NCBI GenBank assembly: GCA_900546265.1
Contig: URCA01000008.1
Coordinates: 62,001-126,000 of the forward strand
Length of the DNA: 64,000 nucleotides
Direction: 5' to 3'
Source of the DNA: an uncultured Oscillospiraceae bacterium
GTDB taxonomy: Bacteria > Bacillota > Clostridia > Oscillospirales > Acutalibacteraceae
Shown here piece by piece: positions 59,743 to 64,000 of this stretch; the first letter of the stretch is position 1; each line of letters opens with the position of its first letter. The position numbers and the translations under genes were made by a program. The notes beneath the pieces are model-generated. The model saw nothing but the letters and a program-made list of their open reading frames with translations, was not told where the DNA came from and did not search any database.

Positions 59743-60120
59743 ATGAAAATTCTCGAATTCCTGGTGGGCCTGGTCACCGGGATTATCAGCGGTTTCGGCA
59801 TCGGCGGCGGCTCCCTGCTGATCCTCTACCTCACCGCGGTGGCCGGGGTAAACCAGTATACCGCCGGCGGGGTGAATTTGCTGTATTTTATCGGCTGCGC
59901 CCCCTGCGCCCTCATCTCTCATATCAAGAACAAGCGCATCGTCTGGCAGGCGGTGCTGTTCTGCACCCTGGCGGGCGTGATCACCTCGGTGGCCGCCGCG
60001 TTTCTGGGCGCCCGGATGGAGGTGGGGCTGCTGCGCCGCCTGTTCGGGGTGCTGCTGCTGTATATCGGTGCGCGGGAGCTGTTCGCCAAAGCGCCCAAGA
60101 AAGAACCCGCCGAAAAATAG
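59743..60120 (+). CDS. TSUP (TauE/SafE) half-transporter, second half
   Basis: A 125-aa protein with four helices and its own repeat motif (LVGLVTGIISGFGIGGGSLLILYLT), then AGGVNLLYFIGCAPCALISH. Together with the upstream gene it amounts to one TSUP of eight helices split in two, likely acting as a heterodimer. Both halves have their own start codon and ribosome site (GGAAGGGGACGGACG), so the split looks stable, not a recent break. Confidence 0.88.
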   Translation: MKILEFLVGLVTGIISGFGIGGGSLLILYLTAVAGVNQYTAGGVNLLYFIGCAPCALISHIKNKRIVWQAVLFCTLAGVITSVAAAFLGARMEVGLLRRLFGVLLLYIGARELFAKAPKKEPAEK

Positions 60121-60121
60121 C

Positions 60122-60150
60122 TTGCGTCCCGCCCCCGCCTGTATTATGAT
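60122..60150 (+). promoter_or_regulatory. Promoter of the small GNAT gene
   Basis: TTGCGT (60122-60127), 17 nt, TATGAT (60145-60150). Confidence 0.55.
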
Positions 60151-60192
60151 ACCAGCAGAGCTCCGATTTAACAGGAAAGAAGGAGAATGCCT

Positions 60193-60480
60193 ATGGATTT
60201 TCAAAGCGAAACGGGCCGGATTTTTTTAGAGGACGAATACGGCCGGCTGCTGGCGGAGGTGACCTTTCCGTCGGTGTCCGCCCGCGTAGCGGACATCCGC
60301 CATACCTTTGTGGACGATTCTCTGCGGGGACAGGGCGTGGCCGGCCGGCTCATGGAGGCCGCCGCCCGGCAGATCCGTGCCGAGGGCAAAAAGGCCCGGC
60401 TGACCTGCTCGTACGCCGCCGCCTGGTTCCCTAAGCACCCGGAATACGCCGACCTGGTGACCGACGGCTTTCTGGAATAA
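60193..60480 (+). CDS. Small GNAT-like acetyltransferase
   Basis: A 95-aa protein of the YjdJ-type minimal GNAT fold: VADIRHTFVDDSLRGQGVAGRLMEAAARQIRAEGKK, with the acetyl-CoA loop RGQGVAG, and CSYAAAWFPKHPEYADL. These small enzymes lack a large substrate pocket; their role is unknown. AGGAG lies 7 nt before the ATG at 60193 (an ATG at 60187 overlaps the ribosome site and is less likely). Confidence 0.9.
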   Translation: MDFQSETGRIFLEDEYGRLLAEVTFPSVSARVADIRHTFVDDSLRGQGVAGRLMEAAARQIRAEGKKARLTCSYAAAWFPKHPEYADLVTDGFLE

Positions 60481-60608
60481 CGGGACCCGCCAGGCGTTTC
60501 CAGCGTTTTTTCCTCTCCCCGGCGCATACTAGTACCGGAAGGCGCGCGCCCTGTCCGGCGGCCGGCCCGCGCCGCATGATTCCCGCCGCCGGGGAAAGGA
60601 CGAGCACC

Positions 60609-60785
60609 ATGGAACATTCCTACAGCGGCCTGACCGAGCTGATCAGCCAGGATGCCCAGGCCCGGGCGTATTTCATGTCCCTGCCCGACTACGTGCAGGG
60701 CATGATTCAGCAGCGCAACGACAACGTGCGCACCGCCGACACCCTGCACCGCTACGCCGAGAACCTGCTGGCGGGCGACAAATAA
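60609..60785 (+). CDS. Small 58-aa protein of unknown function
   Basis: A short protein that starts MEHSYSGLTELISQDAQARA and ends LHRYAENLLAGDK; helical and acidic, with a possible YFMSLPDYVQ motif. GGGGAAAGGA lies 8 nt before the ATG, and a strong terminator follows. Recurrent in my impression of related Clostridia, but I cannot name a family. Confidence 0.65.
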   Translation: MEHSYSGLTELISQDAQARAYFMSLPDYVQGMIQQRNDNVRTADTLHRYAENLLAGDK

Positions 60786-60829
60786 AAAGTACCGGCATGC
60801 CGCCCAGAATCGGCATGCCGGTACTTTTT
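60784..60829. terminator. Bidirectional terminator between the 58-aa gene and glmS
   Basis: A 19-bp perfect stem including A and T runs (AAAAAGTACCGGCATGCCG / complement), serving convergent genes. Confidence 0.88.
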
Positions 60830-60839
60830 TGAACCGTGC

Positions 60840-62669
60840 TTATTCCACCGTCACGCTCTTGGCCAGATTGCGTGGCTTATCGATGTCGCAGTGGCGGGCC
60901 AGCGCGATGTAGTAGCCCAGCAGCTGCATGGGCACCACCTCCAGGGAGGGCATGAGCAGATCGTTGGTTTTGGGGATATAAATCACGTGATCCGCCTCCG
61001 GCAGCACCTCCCGGTTGTCGTCGGTGGTCACCACCAGCACCTCCGCCCCCCGGGCCTTGACCTCCTTGATGTTGGACATGGTCTTTTCCGTCAGCTTGTC
61101 GCTACAGGCCAGCGCCACCACGAAGGTGCCCTCCTCGATAAGGGAAATGGTGCCGTGCTTAAGCTCCCCGGCGGGATACGCCTCCGAGTGGATGTAGCTG
61201 ATTTCCTTGAGCTTGAGGGATGCCTCCAGCGCCACGGCGTAATCCAGATTCCGCCCGATGAAATACGCGTGCTCCAGATAGGCGTACCGCTGGGCCAGCT
61301 GCTGCAGCTGGGGCGCCTGGCGCAGGATCCCCGCCACCAGATCAGGCAGACGGATAAGCGCGCTGAGCAGCCGGCGCTGATCCCGGTCGTCAATATGTCC
61401 TAGCTTGTGAGCGATGTAAAACGCCAGGAGGTACAGCATAACCAGCTGGGTGGAATACGCCTTGGTGGTGGCCACCGAAATTTCCGGTCCCGCCCAGGTA
61501 TACAGCACGTCGTCGCTCTCCGCCGCGATGGAGCTGCCCACCACGTTGACGATGGACAGCACCCGCGCCCCCCGCCGTTTGGCCTCCCGCATGGCGGCCA
61601 GGGTATCGGCCGTCTCTCCCGACTGGCTGATAACAATGGCCAGGGTGTTCGCGTCCACAATGGGGTCCCGATACCGGAACTCCGACGCCACATCCACGTC
61701 CACCGGGATGCGGGTCAGCTTTTCCAGCACGTATTTGCCCACCACCCCCGCGTGATAGGCGGAGCCGCACGCGAGGATGGCGATGCGCCGGATTTTGCGC
61801 AGCTGGGCGGCCGTCAGGCGGATGCCGTCCAGCACGATCCCCCCGTCCGCCCCGACGCGGGGGGACACCGTGGCGGCCAGCGCCGCCGGCTGCTCCAGAA
61901 TCTCTTTGATCATGAAGTGGGCGTGCCCGCCCTTTTCCGCGCTGGTCACGTCCCAGTCGACCAGCATCTCCTTCTTCTCCACCGGCCGGCCGCCCTCGTC
62001 GAGCACCCGCGCCCCGTCCCGTGTCAGGCAAACCACCTCGCCGTCCGCCAGCTGGAGGATCCGCCGGGTGTGCGCCAGCACGGCGGGGATATCGGACGCG
62101 ATGAAGTTGCCCTCCTCCGACAGCCCGACAATCAGCGGGCTGGAACGACGCACCGCGACGATCTCGTCCGGATGCTCGGCGCACAGCACCCCCAGGGCGT
62201 AGGAACCCTCCAGCCGGGCGATGGCCGCCCGCACCGCGGCGGTGAAATCCCCGGTATACGCCTGTTCGATGAGGTGGGCGATGACCTCGGTGTCCGTCTC
62301 GGAAAGGAACGTCACCCCTTTATCCTGCAGCTCCTTTTTCAGCACGGCGTAGTTCTCGATGATCCCGTTGTGCACCACGGCGAACCGCCCGCTTGAACTG
62401 CGGTGGGGATGGGAGTTCTCGTCGCTGGGCTTCCCATGGGTTGCCCAGCGGGTGTGGCCGATGCCGGCCGTCGCCTCCATCCCTTCCCCCGCGTGAATGC
62501 TTTCGCTCAGGACGGCCAGCCGCCCTTTGGTTTTGTAAATCTCCACGCCGGCGCTTCCCACCAGCGCGATGCCGGCCGAATCGTACCCCCGGTACTCCAG
62601 CTTGGCCAGCCCCTCCAACAGGAGAGGGGCCGCCGGCTTGCGGCCAATGAATCCCACAATTCCACACAT
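60840..62669 (-). CDS. glmS: Glutamine-fructose-6-phosphate aminotransferase
   Basis: A 609-aa enzyme making glucosamine 6-phosphate for peptidoglycan. It has the class II glutaminase (MCGIVGFIGRKPAAPLLLEG with Cys1 exposed after Met removal; HTRWATHGKPSDENSHPH) and two SIS domains (ILACGSAYHAGVVGKYVLEKL, VISQSGETADTLAAMREAK, AVALEASLKLKEISYIHSEAYPAGELKHG), ending KPRNLAKSVTVE. Full length. No glmS ribozyme core is recognisable in the roughly 80-nt leader. Confidence 0.97.
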   Translation of the reverse strand: MCGIVGFIGRKPAAPLLLEGLAKLEYRGYDSAGIALVGSAGVEIYKTKGRLAVLSESIHAGEGMEATAGIGHTRWATHGKPSDENSHPHRSSSGRFAVVHNGIIENYAVLKKELQDKGVTFLSETDTEVIAHLIEQAYTGDFTAAVRAAIARLEGSYALGVLCAEHPDEIVAVRRSSPLIVGLSEEGNFIASDIPAVLAHTRRILQLADGEVVCLTRDGARVLDEGGRPVEKKEMLVDWDVTSAEKGGHAHFMIKEILEQPAALAATVSPRVGADGGIVLDGIRLTAAQLRKIRRIAILACGSAYHAGVVGKYVLEKLTRIPVDVDVASEFRYRDPIVDANTLAIVISQSGETADTLAAMREAKRRGARVLSIVNVVGSSIAAESDDVLYTWAGPEISVATTKAYSTQLVMLYLLAFYIAHKLGHIDDRDQRRLLSALIRLPDLVAGILRQAPQLQQLAQRYAYLEHAYFIGRNLDYAVALEASLKLKEISYIHSEAYPAGELKHGTISLIEEGTFVVALACSDKLTEKTMSNIKEVKARGAEVLVVTTDDNREVLPEADHVIYIPKTNDLLMPSLEVVPMQLLGYYIALARHCDIDKPRNLAKSVTVE

Positions 62670-62753
62670 AAATTGACCAGTGCTCCTTTCTTCCCACACA
62701 TGTGTCAGCCTGCCGTTCCGCCTCGTTCCCACAAACGCGGCGGAACGCTCTTT

Positions 62754-62782
62754 ATTTTACTGCATCCATCCCACCCTGACAA
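62754..62782 (-). promoter_or_regulatory. glmS promoter
   Basis: On the minus strand: TTGTCA (62777-62782), 17 nt, TAAAAT (62754-62759). A hairpin GCGTTCCGCC / GGCGGAACG lies in the leader, without a U-run. Confidence 0.7.
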
Positions 62783-62854
62783 GAAAAAAATGGATCGCCT
62801 CCCCTGTGAAATCGAAAAAATCTCTTAAGAAGCGGTAAAGAATCCCTCCCTCCC

Positions 62855-62883
62855 TTGCATTCGCCCTTATAAATGCATACAAT
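62855..62883 (+). promoter_or_regulatory. Promoter of the HD-domain gene
   Basis: TTGCAT (62855-62860), 17 nt, TACAAT (62878-62883). Confidence 0.7.
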
Positions 62884-62908
62884 AAGAGAGAAAGGACGTG
62901 GCGGCTTC

Positions 62909-63394
62909 ATGAAACTCACCCGAGACGAGCATCTGTACTTCAATGCCTGCGCCAAGGCTCTTCTGGCCTGTCCGGAGGTGCAATCCATGAGCGCCTTCAC
63001 CCAGCACGGGCGTGTCTCCTGTCTGGAGCACAGCCTCTCCGTCGCCTATTACAGCTATTGGCTCTGCCGCCGCCTGCGCCTGCGGGTGGACGGGGAAAGC
63101 CTGATCCGCGGCGCCCTGCTGCACGACTTTTTTCTCTACGACTGGCACACTGTCGGCCGGCAATACGGCCTGCATGGCTTCACCCACCCCGCCACCGCTC
63201 TGAAAAACGCCCGGCAGCGCTTCCGCCTGTCCCACAAGGCGGAGAACGTCATCGCCAGCCATATGTGGCCCCTGACACTCCGCCGCCTCCCCCGGTGCAA
63301 GGAAGCCGCCGCCGTATGCCTTATCGATAAATGCTGCTCCCTCGCGGAAACCTTCCGTCTGGCCAAACCTATCCCCGCCCTCCCCCAGCCGTAA
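62909..63394 (+). CDS. HD-domain phosphohydrolase-like protein
   Basis: A 161-aa protein: QHGRVSCLEHSLSVAYYSYW, GALLHDFFLYDWH (HD motif), HGFTHPATALKNA, and VIASHMWPLTLRRLP. The HD/H pattern fits the small Clostridial HD family; substrate unknown. The ATG at 62909 follows AAAGGA by 12 nt, a rather long spacing. Confidence 0.87.
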   Translation: MKLTRDEHLYFNACAKALLACPEVQSMSAFTQHGRVSCLEHSLSVAYYSYWLCRRLRLRVDGESLIRGALLHDFFLYDWHTVGRQYGLHGFTHPATALKNARQRFRLSHKAENVIASHMWPLTLRRLPRCKEAAAVCLIDKCCSLAETFRLAKPIPALPQP

Positions 63395-63397
63395 CCA

Positions 63398-63427
63398 GGC
63401 CGCCGCCCTTCGCGGCGGCTTCTTTCT
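63398..63427 (+). terminator. Terminator after the HD-domain gene
   Basis: A GCCGCCGC / GCGGCGGC hairpin, then TTCTTTCTTTG. The rest of the 312-bp gap to glgP is AT-rich and holds only the glgP promoter that I can see. Confidence 0.65.
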
Positions 63428-63555
63428 TTGTGGAATCCCCCTGCTTTCTGTAATCGCCTTACCATTTAAAACGTGTCGATATTTGTGCATTTTGCTATTT
63501 TCAACAGCGTATTTCTGCCTATTGTAGAAAATGTTTGGATATTATTGTTGAACTA

Positions 63556-63584
63556 TTGCTTTTTTTCCGCATACACTATATAAT
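63556..63584 (+). promoter_or_regulatory. glgP promoter
   Basis: TTGCTT (63556-63561), 17 nt, TATAAT (63579-63584), giving a leader of about 115 nt. Confidence 0.7.
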
Positions 63585-63706
63585 GAAGCTGCAGACAGGC
63601 GTCCTTTCGTTCGCTTGTCCCGCCCCGTGCCGAGGCTTCCGCCGGGCTGCCCCTTGCAGCCGGCATTTCCGATAGCCCATCGAATGGAAAGGAATGAATT
63701 AAGACC

Positions 63707-64000
63707 ATGGCTGAGAAAGCGAAAGTGATAAAGAAGAAATCCGCTTCCCCCGTGCCCAAGGCCCAGCCGGAAGCGGATTTGAAAGCGCTCCTGACCGCCA
63801 AACTGCTGCACAACTTTTCCGTGCAGCCCGAAAGCGCCACCAACGAGCACTTCTATAACGCGCTGGTGCTGGTGCTGCGGGACATGATGCGCGCCCGCCG
63901 GGTGGAATACATTGGGGAAGCCCACCGGCAGCAGTCCAAGCAGGTGTATTACCTGTGCATGGAATTCCTCATGGGCCGCTCGCTTAAGAACACTCTGTAT
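63707..64000 (+). CDS. glgP: Glycogen/starch alpha-glucan phosphorylase (N-terminus only)
   Basis: The first 98 aa are visible: a Lys-rich MAEKAKVIKKKSASPVPK lead, LLHNFSVQPESATNEHFYNALVLVLRD, and the family signature KQVYYLCMEFLMGRSLKNTLY. It degrades glycogen or maltodextrin to glucose 1-phosphate. The gene runs off the window. AAAGGA lies 13 nt before the ATG, a long spacing. Confidence 0.93.
   Translation, partial: MAEKAKVIKKKSASPVPKAQPEADLKALLTAKLLHNFSVQPESATNEHFYNALVLVLRDMMRARRVEYIGEAHRQQSKQVYYLCMEFLMGRSLKNTLY

Noticed and set aside
62670..62760. A glmS ribozyme in the glmS leader
   Set aside because: The leader is only about 80 nt and lacks a recognisable ribozyme core. It has a plain hairpin only.

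Overview
The window is about 64 kb of chromosome from a high-GC, endospore-forming Firmicute, most likely a gut-type Clostridia of the Oscillospirales. Supporting signs are sporulation genes (yabP, yabQ, spoVB-like), a perfect HrcA/CIRCE operator at groESL, a T-box leader, LexA boxes of the Bacillus type at recA, an Agr peptide system, strong purine-rich Shine-Dalgarno sites, and sigma-A promoters with 16-17 bp spacers. I see no rRNA, tRNA or CRISPR array. Most genes lie on the minus strand. The two main plus-strand blocks are 48.9-54.1 kb and 59.3-60.8 kb.

Layout. 0-1.4 kb: purE-purC behind a leader that encodes a 32-aa peptide and an intrinsic terminator. 1.4-2.6 kb: two coupled HTH regulators divergent from a SLOG-family gene, sharing one almost symmetric promoter/operator. 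2.6-4.7 kb: groESL. 4.7-25 kb: a long run of housekeeping genes (lipid kinase, rRNA methylase, hpf, fumarase alpha subunit, amidohydrolase, S1 protein, divIC, yabQ, yabP, rqcP, HU, mazG, spoVB, purine nucleoside phosphorylase, uridine-kinase-like, hemZ, MBL hydrolase, dtd, relA, recJ). 25-29.1 kb: an AT-rich island holding a secreted S8 peptidase, a lipoprotein and an ISL3-type insertion sequence with a frameshift. 29.2-33.6 kb: thioredoxin, a thioredoxin-reductase-like protein and a copper operon. 33.7-39.6 kb: a PfkB kinase, cysS and cysE under a Cys T-box, pgsA, rimO. 39.6-48.7 kb: recX, a hairpin-rich spacer, recA with LexA boxes, prmC, a DUF1385 gene, a two-component system with a lipoprotein behind a tandem-attenuator leader, tlyA. 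48.9-54.1 kb (plus): NUDIX, Cof phosphatase, CDF transporter, ATP-grasp enzyme, ABC-F ATPase. 54.1-57.9 kb: an agr module (DUF5317-like protein, AgrC-like membrane protein, AgrB, AgrD) followed by a GGDEF/HD-GYP protein. 58-64 kb: an oxidoreductase, a split TSUP transporter, small proteins, glmS, an HD protein and the start of glgP.

The most unusual content is in the intergenic DNA. One family of short palindromic elements ends in TAGGTAAGCG; it has three complete copies, one longer relative and one solo end. Two larger palindromic elements, at 29.6 kb and 34.8 kb, share a conserved core. A 0.35-kb array of perfect hairpins sits between recX and recA. Two leaders look like transcription attenuators (purEC; the lipoprotein-response regulator-kinase operon). 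The agr locus, next to a cyclic-di-GMP protein, is the best candidate for a signalling circuit worth testing.

All function calls come from reading motifs and gene order; no database search was possible.
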